Of a stretch of DNA of 64,000 bases, positions 52,480 through 60,659 are shown in pieces. Position numbers and translations under genes: made by a program. How positions within the stretch are numbered: the first letter of the stretch is position 1; each line of letters begins with the position of its first letter. Source of the DNA: Pelagomonas calceolata (Eukaryota; Sar; Pelagophyceae; Pelagomonadales; Pelagomonadaceae); NCBI GenBank assembly GCA_918797485.1, contig CAKKNE010000002.1, positions 5,484,501-5,548,500 on the forward strand, in the 5' to 3' direction. The notes below the pieces were generated by a model. That model searched no databases. It was not told the DNA's origin and worked only from the letters and a program-made list of their open reading frames with translations.

Positions 52480-52526
52480 CGATCGACGGCGTAGTAGAGT
52501 AGCCCTCATACGCCATCGATGCGGCT
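52480..52526. repeat. Imperfect palindrome in a convergent spacer
   Basis: CGATCGACGGCGTA (52480-52493) faces TACGCCATCGATG (52509-52521) across 15 bases. TACGCCATCGATGCGGCT (52509-52526) recurs exactly at 55883-55900, just upstream of the UPF0489 start codon. Related to the introner-core palindrome. Confidence 0.55.
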
Positions 52527-52536
52527 CCAGACATGG

Positions 52537-53445
52537 TCAACTCGTCGTTAGCCACCCCCCCACCAAATCGCACGTCTCCGCTTCGTTCGCCGAGAGCATG
52601 ACGTCGTGCGGCCCCTCCACCATGACCGGTTCCACGCCCAGGAACCGGGCCGTCTCGTCGACCGCCTCTCTATCCACAACGCGGTCCGCGTCCGCGCCCA
52701 GGACTAAACACCTAAGATTCGAAGGCATCGATGCCCACCTGCCATCCTCGGTCGGCCAGCGCGGCAGCGACCGCTGGTAGTCGCCCAGGTCCAATCCGCT
52801 TTTAGAATCTGCCGCGAAGTAGCCCGTGTAGCGTTCAGCCGTCGCGTCATCAAGCTGATCATTGAAAAAGACGGCATTCGCGTCCTCCGGTGACCGCGCC
52901 GCACTTTTCAACGCGAAGGCCTTGGTGATGAGCCACGCTTCTCGCAAAGATCGTCTTACTACGCGCGCCGTGCCCGGTTTATTTCCTGACGGCGGGACGG
53001 AGCATAGCAACGCGAGGCCCTCGCAGCGGTCGGCGAGGCTTTCGTCGGTCGCCAACGCGTCAATGGCGACCGGTCCTCCAAAAGAATGCGCGCAGAGGGC
53101 GAGTTGCTTCCCGGGCAGTTGTAGGTTCACGGCCTCGGCGACGTCGGCGGCGTGCGTCGACAGTTTTATACTTTTCTCAACGCAGGGCGAGCCCGCCGTG
53201 CCGCGCAGACTTATGGAGTGCGCCGCTATGCCGTGTTTCTCGGCGAGGCGCGGCAGCCACCTTTCTGCAAAGCACCACGCGCCGTGGAACGTGCCGTGGA
53301 CGCAGACGAGGTGCGTTTTTGGAGAAGGTGGTTCGCAGGAGAGCCACTGCATCTGCTGGCCCGATTTGAGGGCGACTTGGCTTGTTGTGACGCTGAGCGC
53401 GTCGGCTAAGGTTGCTGTCGCGACGAGGGCTGCCAGCAGATGCAT
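52537..53445 (-). CDS. Alpha/beta hydrolase with signal peptide
   Basis: The 302-residue product starts with MHLLAALVATATLADALS, a signal peptide. The alpha/beta hydrolase fold shows HLVCVHGTFHGAWCF with the oxyanion loop, the nucleophile elbow AHSFGG, an acid in LGADADRVVD and the histidine in GPHDVML. The length suits esterases, epoxide hydrolases, pheophytinase or lipase-like enzymes. The absence of a clear AFAP motif leaves ER, plastid or secretion open. Substrate unknown. Confidence 0.85.
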   Translation of the reverse strand: MHLLAALVATATLADALSVTTSQVALKSGQQMQWLSCEPPSPKTHLVCVHGTFHGAWCFAERWLPRLAEKHGIAAHSISLRGTAGSPCVEKSIKLSTHAADVAEAVNLQLPGKQLALCAHSFGGPVAIDALATDESLADRCEGLALLCSVPPSGNKPGTARVVRRSLREAWLITKAFALKSAARSPEDANAVFFNDQLDDATAERYTGYFAADSKSGLDLGDYQRSLPRWPTEDGRWASMPSNLRCLVLGADADRVVDREAVDETARFLGVEPVMVEGPHDVMLSANEAETCDLVGGWLTTS

Positions 53446-53582
53446 GGTTGCTACCAGCGCTGCGAATGGAGGTTCTCTTTTGCTTTTTAAGGCTGTCGGA
53501 GGGTCACTTGTACCGCAGCGACGACCAATAGTACAAATGGTCCGAGTTCTATGGCTTCAAAGCATCATCGAGAGCCTGGAAG

Positions 53583-53603
53583 CCTAGTGTCTCTTCACTT
53601 AGC
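53583..53603. promoter_or_regulatory. Weak CTAG element between divergent genes
   Basis: CCTAGTGTCTCTTCACTTAGC keeps the CTAGTGTCT half well and the far CTAG poorly (TTAG). It lies in the 366-bp gap between the hydrolase start (53445) and the membrane-protein start (53812); the gap holds nothing else recognised. Confidence 0.35.
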
Positions 53604-53811
53604 TCATTATTGACCATCTTGCCCAGTATTGCTCAAGTCTTGCTAAGACGAGGGATTCACGAGGCTCGCCTCTTCGATCGCAAAGGCACTCTCGCCTCTT
53701 CCTGGCACGTCGCCCGGGTGGTTTCACGCCGCGACAACGCCCCCAAAATACTCTAAGCTCGAGATACCCCAGAACAAGTGCGCCAGGAATCAGAGGGAGT
53801 ACCTTACAAAC

Positions 53812-54995
53812 ATGCTGAGCGAGGTCCTACGCCGCGACACGCTCTCGCAAGCGGGCCGCGCGCGCGCGGCCAAAGCGAAACTGCAAACCGATGTCGAAAG
53901 GCTGCTTGAAAGACAAGGCAACGCGCTTTGGTCCCTGTTTGGCGACGCCGTCTTCGCCGTCCTCGTCGCGTCGAGCGTGGCGTGGGGCCTCGCGTCACTA
54001 GCTGCGTGGAAATCAAGTTTACGGCGCGTTCGTCCTGAATCGCCGCGTCGACCTCCACGCCATCGACGCGACGCAGGTCAATAGGCCACTACAAGGGCTG
54101 GTGGGACGTCGGCTCGTTCCTCGGCGAGAATTACGATCGCGACGGCTTCTGCCTCGCCCACAAAGGGACGTGGTACGAGTCTCAGTTGCTCTCGATGTAC
54201 GGGTCGGTCATTCTCGCTCTAGTGTTACAAGTCATGGTCCGTAGCCTCGCTGCGAACCGAGGCGAGCTCCTGGTCGTCGAGCGCTGTGTGGAAATCAAAC
54301 AGTGAGTAGGTCAACGCCATCGAGCAGACGTAGGAATGGAGGTAACCTCGCGTCGATGGCGTGGGGCGCTCGAAATTTGATTTCCACACAGGTCGACGGG
54401 AACACGAAAAGCATCATAAGCCACGGCCTGGGCCACGGCGTTTTGCACTACCTGTCTGTGACGCAGGGCGGCCTGTCGCGCTCCGAGCCGCTAATCACGC
54501 GCGCCACGCCGTGGTACGTCGCGGCCGGCCTGCTCCTCAGCTCCTTCGGCCTCTTCTTCGACCTATTGGAGCGCACAGAGTTCCCACCCTGGCTCAAGAC
54601 GACGCAGGCCGTCGCCAGCGCCCTGCTCGTCCCGACCACGGTGCCCCTCATCATGGCGCGGTTCCGAGTCCGCCGAGGTGTCTTCGCGTCGCCGGCGCGC
54701 GGCCCGACGGTCTCCCACACAGGTCTTCGGCGTCACTGGACTCATCATATTCTTTAACGTGCACCTCGACAGGTTGCTCCACGGCCTCGACGGGGCGAAG
54801 GACCGGTACTACGCGCTCTATGCGCTCACCCAGTGCCTCTCATCCGCGGCCATGTGGGCGGAGCCGTACCTCTGCGACTCGCTCCTGGTCAAGTACGGGG
54901 GGCACGTCGTCTTCGACTACTCGATCCCGCTCGCCTTCATCGTGTATTTGGCCGCGGCGTCCCGCATGGAGCCGCGGAAGGCCAAGGCCGCCTAG
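53812..54995 (+). CDS. Multi-pass membrane protein, four exons with introner-derived introns
   Basis: Exons inferred from GT-AG sites and frame: 53812-54005, 54077-54287, 54392-54667, 54723-54995, giving 317 residues. About six or seven hydrophobic segments are visible: DAVFAVLVASSVAWGLASLAA, MYGSVILALVLQVMV, WYVAAGLLLSSFGLFFDLL, AVASALLVPTTVPLIMA, VFGVTGLIIFFNVHL and FDYSIPLAFIVYLAAA. I do not recognise the family; it lacks transporter signatures. The joined frame across all three introns is coherent (LASLAA joined to SIGHYKGWWD; VVERC joined to VDGNTK; MARFR joined to VFGVTG). Introns 1 and 2 are introner copies of 71 and 104 bp; intron 3 is 55 bp and also ends CCCACACAG. Confidence 0.72.
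54002..54076 (+). mobile_element. Introner copy forming intron 1 of the membrane-protein gene
   Basis: Begins CTGCGTGGAAATCAAG, 14 of 16 bases matching the terminal repeat of the intact copy, and then follows the PRP31 introner almost base for base (TTACGGCGCGTTCGT, CTGAATC, CGCGTCGACCTCCACGCCATCGA). The right terminal repeat is missing. The splice donor GTGGAAATC lies inside the terminal repeat. Confidence 0.75.
54284..54391 (+). mobile_element. Introner with perfect 16-bp terminal inverted repeats
   Basis: 108 bp from CTGTGTGGAAATCAAA (54284-54299) to its exact inverse TTTGATTTCCACACAG (54376-54391), enclosing the AACGCCATCGA/TCGATGGCGT palindrome (54313-54362). It makes intron 2 of the membrane-protein gene: donor GTGGAAATC inside the left repeat, acceptor CAG at the right tip. 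Flanks GTCGAGCG and GTCGACGG agree at 6 of 8 bases, perhaps a decayed target duplication. Confidence 0.8.
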
Positions 54996-55037
54996 GCTCC
55001 TACGCGACGCATAACTAAGCTATCTGCTAACAAAACT

Positions 55038-55880
55038 TTACCGCGGCCGCTTCCGCGCCGGGGGAAACGCCCTCGAAACTTCACCCGGGTCGAGCGCCAG
55101 CCGCCCGCCGACGTCGCGGCAGACGCGCGGGTCGCCATACACACGGCCGACGGCATCAACAACGCGCCGCTCGAGCTCGTCGACTAGTGAGGGAGGGCAG
55201 TAGCCGTCCCGCGCGGACCGCGCGACGGTCACCATCGCGGGCGGGTTCGATTTTGTACAAAGCAGCGCCGCCTCGAACGCGTCGACGGCTTTCACACAGT
55301 CTTCCACGTCGTCGCAGCCACCGGAAGGGAGCGGCCCCGTCAACCTCGATTCATTGAGCGGCACGCCCGCGAACGGGTCGCGGCACGAAAAGAAGTCGAG
55401 GCACACGTCCAGGATCCAAGGGCCCTCGACGGAGAGGGCCTCTTTGTATGATTCGGTGACGTCCAACCTACAACATTTTGCTTCGCTTAAGACTTCTTGG
55501 CTGTACGCCTTATCCTCGACGAAGTAGCTCAGGGACGAGTCGACCTTCAGGGCTCCTCCTTTATCCACACCGACGGTGATGTCGTATCCACCAACAGCGA
55601 TCTGGTCCGCGAACGTCGGTTTCAACCACGTTATTTTTGACAAGTGGCCCTTCAAAACTAAAGGCCAGATCCACTCGCAGATGCCGTACTCCGACTCGTC
55701 GAGGAAGTCGTACAAGACGCGCGGCGCCTTTATTGCCGAAGCGTCCCGCAGGCACCCCAAATCTGGGTGCGCGTCTATATGAACGAGGTGTATGTTTGTG
55801 AGAGGTAACGCTTTCTTCCGTAGTGCGACGTGGAGCCACGGTAAGGCGTCGTGGTGGTCCTCGACGACGGCGATGAACAT
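55038..55880 (-). CDS. UPF0489 (C5orf22-like) protein
   Basis: The 280-residue product matches the UPF0489 family: MFIAVVEDHHDALPWLHVALRKKALP, then LVHIDAHPDLG (33-42), WILDVCLDFFSCRDPF (about 148-163) and a C-terminal ARSARDGYCPP-VDELE. The HxDAHPD and LDxDxF-like spacing recalls arginase-type metal sites, but no activity is established for the family. It is the leftward partner of the CysRS-repeat gene; only fragments of the CTAG element (GCTAGTATGTGTGTC at 56063) are seen in the 295-bp gap. Confidence 0.88.
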   Translation of the reverse strand: MFIAVVEDHHDALPWLHVALRKKALPLTNIHLVHIDAHPDLGCLRDASAIKAPRVLYDFLDESEYGICEWIWPLVLKGHLSKITWLKPTFADQIAVGGYDITVGVDKGGALKVDSSLSYFVEDKAYSQEVLSEAKCCRLDVTESYKEALSVEGPWILDVCLDFFSCRDPFAGVPLNESRLTGPLPSGGCDDVEDCVKAVDAFEAALLCTKSNPPAMVTVARSARDGYCPPSLVDELERRVVDAVGRVYGDPRVCRDVGGRLALDPGEVSRAFPPARKRPR

Positions 55881-56175
55881 CTTACGCCATCGATGCGGCT
55901 GCTGTCACCGCTGATCACGCTGCAGCCTCTGCAGGAGGCTGATGAACCAACACCGCGCCGGGCGGCACTACCAGCGCTGCGGGTGCAATCAAATGACCAC
56001 AAATCGATGCGAGAGACCTCACCCGCGCCTATGACGCCTCGTAAAGTGCTGCAGCGCCCATTGCTAGTATGTGTGTCGCTATCACATTATCGGAACGCGA
56101 GCAGGTTGTAGTTGCTGCCAAACAGAGCGAGCACGACAGTAAAAGGTAAACAGCACACGGAGTACATCCTCGCTG

Positions 56176-57738
56176 ATGACGATGAGGCGCTGCCTGACGC
56201 TGCTGGCCCTCGCGGGGTGCCGCGCCTTCCTCCCTCGCCCACCACTGATAACGAGGCTGCGGCCCCTCCGTGAAAGTGCTGGAGACGACTTCCTCGAAAG
56301 CCTGTTCGAGGAGGCCGACCAGCGCGTGGTCGATGACACGCCCGACCGGCCGCCGCGCAATTACGATGCAGCTCCGTACGCGGAGCACGACTACGAGCGC
56401 GCGCAGGACGACGACGGTAGTAGTGTAGACGTCGCCGCCGTCGACGCGTTGTTGGCGGAACGCGTGCAGATGAAAAGACGTAGGCTGTTCGACGAAGCGG
56501 ACGCGATTCGAGACGAACTCCAGAGAGTGCATGGTGTCTCAGTATGGGATCGGGAAAGAGTGTGGAGAACGGGCCGCGGCGGCGGTCGAAACCAGAGGCA
56601 GCGCGGCCCTCCTAGAAGCTTACCGGCGTGCGGCCACGATTACGAATGCGGCAACTCCGATTCATCCCAATCGGGGATGGGTGTGGACGAGATCGACGCT
56701 ATTTTGGCCGAGAGACTACAATGTAAGTTCCGGCGGGACTTCCAGCGGGCCGACGCGCTGCAGGAGGAGCTTTTTAGTATGGGCGTCCGCGTCCACGACG
56801 GCCTGAAGTTGTGGCGCGACGATGGAGGCGGATTTGGCGACGAAATGGGCCGGAACGCGAAAGCAGGCCGACAGAGAAACTCGAGACAAGATCGCGCGAC
56901 GTACACGATGGATCCCGACAGTGACGACGTCGATGACGACGAAAAAATAGAAATCGAGAAGTTAGTGGCGCAACGACTCGAAGCGAAATTTGAGAGAGAC
57001 TACGCGACGGCGGATCAAATCCGGGAGCAGCTGCAGAATGAGTATGACGTCAAAGTGGACGACCGGAAACGGAAGTGGATGGTCGGCGATCGGCCGTTCC
57101 GCGGCGCGCCGGACCTGAACGCTCCTTATACGAGGAGAGGTGGTGGTGATGTCGAGGATGTCGCGAAGGTCGAGGAGTTGGTGGAAGAAAGAGCAGATGC
57201 TAAAGCTCGGCGCGACTATGCCGCGGCCGACGCGATCCGGGACCAGCTCAACGCGATGGGGATATCTGTGGATGATCGCTCAAGGGAGTGGCGCGTGGCG
57301 GACGCGCCCTACGCTCGCGCGCGCGGCGACAGTGCGTCTGTTGATGTCGCGACTGTTGAGGCGCTCGTGGCTGAAAGATCAAGCGCTAAAATAGCAGGGG
57401 AGTACGACACGGCGGACGCGATCCGCGACCGGTTACGCACCGAGTTTGGGGTTTCTGTTGACGATAGGGTGAAGGAGTGGGTCGTGGACGGAAGGCCGGC
57501 GGCCGCGCCGGCGGCGCCGGCGCCCGTCGTGGACGACGAGCCCTTCGTCGTCGTGGACGCGCCTGCCGCAGAAGAGCCCGCCGCGGCCGCCGAGGAGGCA
57601 CCAGCCGGCGGGCAGAGCGAGGAGGAGCTCAGCGCCCTCACGGTACCGGCGCTCAAGGACCTCTGCCGCGCGGCGGGCTTGAAAGTTGGCGGGAAGAAGG
57701 CGGAGCTGGTCGAGCGCATTCTGCGGGGGAGTAATTAG
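56176..57738 (+). CDS. Plastid-targeted protein with five CysRS-type helical repeats and a SAP domain
   Basis: The leader MTMRRCLTLLALAGCRAFLP fits a signal peptide with a plastid-type Phe near the cleavage point. Five repeats of about 48 residues follow, near 84-131, 168-216, 255-303, 327-375 and 388-436, with consensus V..LV.ER..AK..RDY..AD.IRD.L...G..VDDR...W.V. This is the pattern that ends cysteinyl-tRNA synthetases (R..A...KDY..AD.IRD.L...G..L.D), but no synthetase catalytic part is present. Residues about 486-519 (LSALTVPALKDLCRAAGLKVGGKKAELVERIL) are a SAP motif, which binds DNA or RNA. A plastid nucleoid, rRNA or tRNA-binding role is likely but inferred. Confidence 0.8.
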   Translation: MTMRRCLTLLALAGCRAFLPRPPLITRLRPLRESAGDDFLESLFEEADQRVVDDTPDRPPRNYDAAPYAEHDYERAQDDDGSSVDVAAVDALLAERVQMKRRRLFDEADAIRDELQRVHGVSVWDRERVWRTGRGGGRNQRQRGPPRSLPACGHDYECGNSDSSQSGMGVDEIDAILAERLQCKFRRDFQRADALQEELFSMGVRVHDGLKLWRDDGGGFGDEMGRNAKAGRQRNSRQDRATYTMDPDSDDVDDDEKIEIEKLVAQRLEAKFERDYATADQIREQLQNEYDVKVDDRKRKWMVGDRPFRGAPDLNAPYTRRGGGDVEDVAKVEELVEERADAKARRDYAAADAIRDQLNAMGISVDDRSREWRVADAPYARARGDSASVDVATVEALVAERSSAKIAGEYDTADAIRDRLRTEFGVSVDDRVKEWVVDGRPAAAPAAPAPVVDDEPFVVVDAPAAEEPAAAAEEAPAGGQSEEELSALTVPALKDLCRAAGLKVGGKKAELVERILRGSN

Positions 57739-57785
57739 ATTGATTCGGACGTGTACGCCACGCGGTGTGCGTGTGGACCTAAGGA

Positions 57786-57811
57786 CCCCGGGCAATATAT
57801 ATACCCCGGGG
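57786..57811. promoter_or_regulatory. TATA box inside a GC palindrome
   Basis: CCCCGGG, CAATATATATA, CCCCGGGG: an 11-base AT core flanked by inverted GC arms in a very GC-rich region. It lies 48 bp after the CysRS-repeat gene stop codon and about 140 bp before the open frame of the next gene, where a TATA box would be expected. Confidence 0.5.
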
Positions 57812-57954
57812 CCGGGCGCGCGCTCAGGCCAGCGCCCGTCCCCCCGACCGCGGAAACGCAAGTGCCATCGCTCCTAGATACACCTCATCCCTCGACGTGC
57901 GGAAACGACTGCCTCCGCTAGCGATGCTCACGCTCTAGGGAGCAGTCCAAGCTT

Positions 57955-58356
57955 GTGACGGTCTCCGTCCTCAGCAGATGCCACGGCGACTTGGGTCTTC
58001 CCTTTACTATCTCCGAGGGCGGCGAATTGACCAATGCGACCAATACGACATCCTACGAGATCTCCGATAGCTCAGATACGTGTCCGCCACCATTTGGAAC
58101 TGCGACGCCGACCGGGCTAATCGAGCCAAATGACAGCACGCCGGGTAGCGTCGGACTCTGCCAACCCCTAACGAACGAAAAGAGTGTCATCTTCACCGTG
58201 AATGGCAAATGGCCCTGCGCGGCGCCGCAGACGCCCGAACCCACGGCCGCGCCGACGCCCCATCATCATCACCACGATGGGGCCGTCGCCGAGTTCCGCG
58301 ACGCTGCGCTCGGCTCGGTCGTCGTCGCGGCGTTGACGGCGGCCGTTCTCCTTTGA
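57955..58356 (+). CDS. C-terminal part of a surface protein, 5' exon unresolved
   Basis: The open frame has no ATG; it begins as GTG, and CCGTCCTCAGCAG (57966-57977) looks like a 3' splice site, so an upstream exon is probable. The encoded part is Thr/Ser/Pro-rich with N-glycosylation sites (NATNTT), cysteines, a HHHHH run and a C-terminal hydrophobic tail AALGSVVVAALTAAVLL with nothing after it, which suits a GPI-anchor signal. Family unknown. The TATA palindrome at 57786 may be its promoter. Confidence 0.5.
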   Translation: MTVSVLSRCHGDLGLPFTISEGGELTNATNTTSYEISDSSDTCPPPFGTATPTGLIEPNDSTPGSVGLCQPLTNEKSVIFTVNGKWPCAAPQTPEPTAAPTPHHHHHDGAVAEFRDAALGSVVVAALTAAVLL

Positions 58357-58454
58357 GGAGAAGAAGCATGCGCCGACGAGAAGCGTACGCACATCTGATG
58401 ACCCCGAATCCCGCCCCGCCCCCGTCCCGCTCACACGAGTAACTAGAACACTGG

Positions 58455-60159
58455 TTACCCAAACAGCCCCGGCTTCGACTGCGGTAAAGCGGATTGAAAC
58501 CCCGACGACTCGGAGAACCACTTCGCGTTCGCGGCATCGACCTTGCCTTGCATCATCTCCGGGTTGGCTAACTCAATACCCTGGACCGGCGTGAACACCA
58601 ATGATGAACTGAGACCGTTCGTCGCACCAGAAGACATCTGGATCATCTTCCGCCGTTTTTGGGAGACCTTTGCCTGTTTTTCTTTCTTTTGGGTGGCTCG
58701 CAGGTTGCCGCCCTCCTTGCCCAGCAACCCAAAATCTAGGCCCATGCTGTCGTCGCCGTATTCACCTCCAAGAGTGTGGGCGAAGGCTCTTTTATTCATC
58801 TGCGCGCGCATTTCCGTCGGCCGCGTCTTCTCCTTCCTGTGTGGAAATCAAAATTATACGGCGCGTTCGTGCTGAATCTTCGCGTCGACCTCCACGCCAT
58901 CGATGCGACGCCTGCTCGATGGCGTGGCGATGCCGGTTCCTCGCCGCTCGACGGGACCAGCGCGGCCGCGTCATCGCCATCCCCGACACACTGGTTGATT
59001 TTCACACAGACCGGCACGCTTTCCGGACGCGTCTTCCACCGCGCTTCTTCTTCCCCGTCATAATATCCGGAGGCGGCAGGGCTTTGACCTTCTGGGCTTT
59101 CGGCGGTTCGCAGGCCTTCTCGATCTTGCTCTCGATGTCTTCTCGGAACGACTGCGCCGCCTCGACACCCTTGCTGCGATCCCCGAACGCGTCGAAGCGC
59201 GCACAAAGCGCCGCCTTGTTCGCCACGAGCTTCAGACATCTTTTTCGTAGTGCTGGAGGCGCCTGCTGCACGAGATCGCAAAAGTACAGAACACCAGTGT
59301 GAGGCATGCCCGCGACCATGCCGAAGCCCCCTAGATATCGCTTCTCCTGGCCCATGACCGTCATGTTGCAGGCCGGCACTCGCGCTAGATCAGCTAACCC
59401 GCCGGCCATGCCCACCAACAATGCAGCCAACGACGGTCCCACTAAATGCGTGAGGTTAGGAGCGAGCATCGACATTCGAGACTGGAGGTACTGGAGTATG
59501 GTACCCTTGTCATCTTCCAACCGTAGACAAGCGTCACACCCTCGCATACATTCCCCGAGCTCCGACTCGGTCAAAGGCTGGCCAGATGTCGTACTCCCCG
59601 TCACGGACACGACCATGACGACCGTCGGTGGTAAGATACCGGACAAGTCGACCTGCGTCATGTCCATCTCGTTGCCCATCTGAGCTACTACCCTTAAATA
59701 TTCGAGCTTCGAAGGAACCAACGTCTCCAATTCCGGAAACTTCTTCCCGTACAAATCATTAACGTAGGCGTGGACCTCGTGCAACTCCGCGTCCATCTTG
59801 ACGAGGATTTCATTCGACTCGACAATCAGAGCGTATTCCTCGTCGTCGTCAAAGGACGCGGGCTTTTCGGAGCGTTCCGCGATGGCGGTCATATGACGTC
59901 TATATCGGTCAGATGTTTGGAGCTTTATTTTCGCGTCGACGCCTTCGTTTTTTATGATGTCCTCCATGGCGTCGTCATCTGATTCTTCGAGGTCGTTCGC
60001 GAGTTCCTCGTTCGTTTCTTCTTGTTGTTGCTCTTCGTCGTTGTCTTCCTCGAGCTCGTCGAGGTCATTTAAGAAGCTGTCGGCTAATGTCAAAGCCATG
60101 TTGCCGCGCGGCGCGAGTTCTAAGGGTTGGCCCTGGGGGACCTGCTGCTGCGACGCCAT
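58455..60159 (-). CDS. PRPF31: U4/U6 snRNP protein PRP31, two exons split by an introner
   Basis: PRP31 bridges U4 snRNA and 15.5K in the spliceosomal tri-snRNP. Exon 1 (60159-59018) carries LADSFLNDLDELEED, the NOSIC and Nop regions (MDMTQVDLSGILPPTVVMVVSVTGSTTSGQPL, HLVGPSLAALLVGMAGGLADLARVPACNM, QEKRYLGGFGMVAGMPHTGVLYFCDLV) and the KKRGGRRVRK motif. Exon 2 (58836-58455) gives KEKTRPTEMRAQMNKRAFAHTL ... SSLVFTPVQGIELANPE, the known C-terminal part. Joining GC at 59018 to G at 58836 gives GGRRVRKAKEKTRPTE, which aligns with human GGRRYRKMKERLGLTE. Total about 507 residues, normal for the family. A second donor at the element's edge is possible. Confidence 0.93.
58837..59009 (-). mobile_element. 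Introner in the PRP31 gene
   Basis: 173 bp bounded by CTGTGTGGAAATCAAA (58837-58852) and, inverted, TTGATTTTCACACAG (58995-59009), one mismatch apart. It contains a perfect 12-bp palindrome, CCACGCCATCGA (58892-58903) and TCGATGGCGTGG (58916-58927). Its first 75 bases match the copy at 54002. On the PRP31 strand the acceptor CAG is the tip of the element; the best donor (GTGCCGG, 59017-59011) lies just outside it. Confidence 0.8.
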
Positions 60160-60385
60160 TTTTTGCGGGTGAGCGTCGGCGGCGTCCGGCGGCGGCGTCT
60201 ATATGCGGCGGCGCGGCGGCTGGCGTGCTGTCCGGCCTTAGCAGTGGTGCGGCAGTAGGGGTGCGGCGCGCGTGGAATCGGCGGCGCGCTGTCGGCGCTG
60301 TGCAGCGATGCAGTAATATGGGTCAGGCGTCACCCTTGCGCCCCCGCGACGTGCTTTTTTACTCGACGACGCGCCCCAGCTGCGA

Positions 60386-60406
60386 GCTAGCGCGGTAAGA
60401 CACTAG
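60386..60406. promoter_or_regulatory. CTAG...CTAG promoter element between divergent genes
   Basis: GCTAGCGCGG followed by TAAGACACTAG. It lies 227 bp from the PRP31 start codon and 254 bp from the rightward coiled-coil gene start, near the middle of their 500-bp gap. Confidence 0.6.
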
Positions 60407-60560
60407 CCAGGCACAGCCAAGCAGCTCGGTAAAAGCGTGTGCGAGGCCGCTCGGCCAAAGCTGTAGGTTCCCCAAGGTCTGTGGCCTCCAGACAGACTGC
60501 CGGCGCTGGTGACCGCGATCCCGGAGAGCGCCAACCCAATTTCAGAGGCAGAGAGCCTCC

Positions 60561-60648
60561 AGCCAATTTTTTAAAGGCGCGACGCGACGCGGCGCGCCGA
60601 CCGCGCTCTAGCCAATTTTTTAAGGCCCGGCGACGCGGCGCCGACCGC
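60561..60648. repeat. Tandem repeat with CCAAT-like start just before an ATG
   Basis: Two units of about 40 bases, 60561-60604 and 60610-60648, both begin AGCCAATTTTTTAA and continue through GACGCGGCG to GCCGACCGC. They differ by small deletions. The second unit ends 11 bp before the ATG at 60660. CCAAT could be a promoter box or the repeats may lie in the 5' UTR. Confidence 0.6.
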
Positions 60649-60659
60649 CAGAACAACCG

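Noticed and set aside
51743-52573. A 276-codon leucine-rich frame on the - strand
   Set aside because: It overlaps the complete eL42 gene in antisense; the leucines come from reversed lysine codons.
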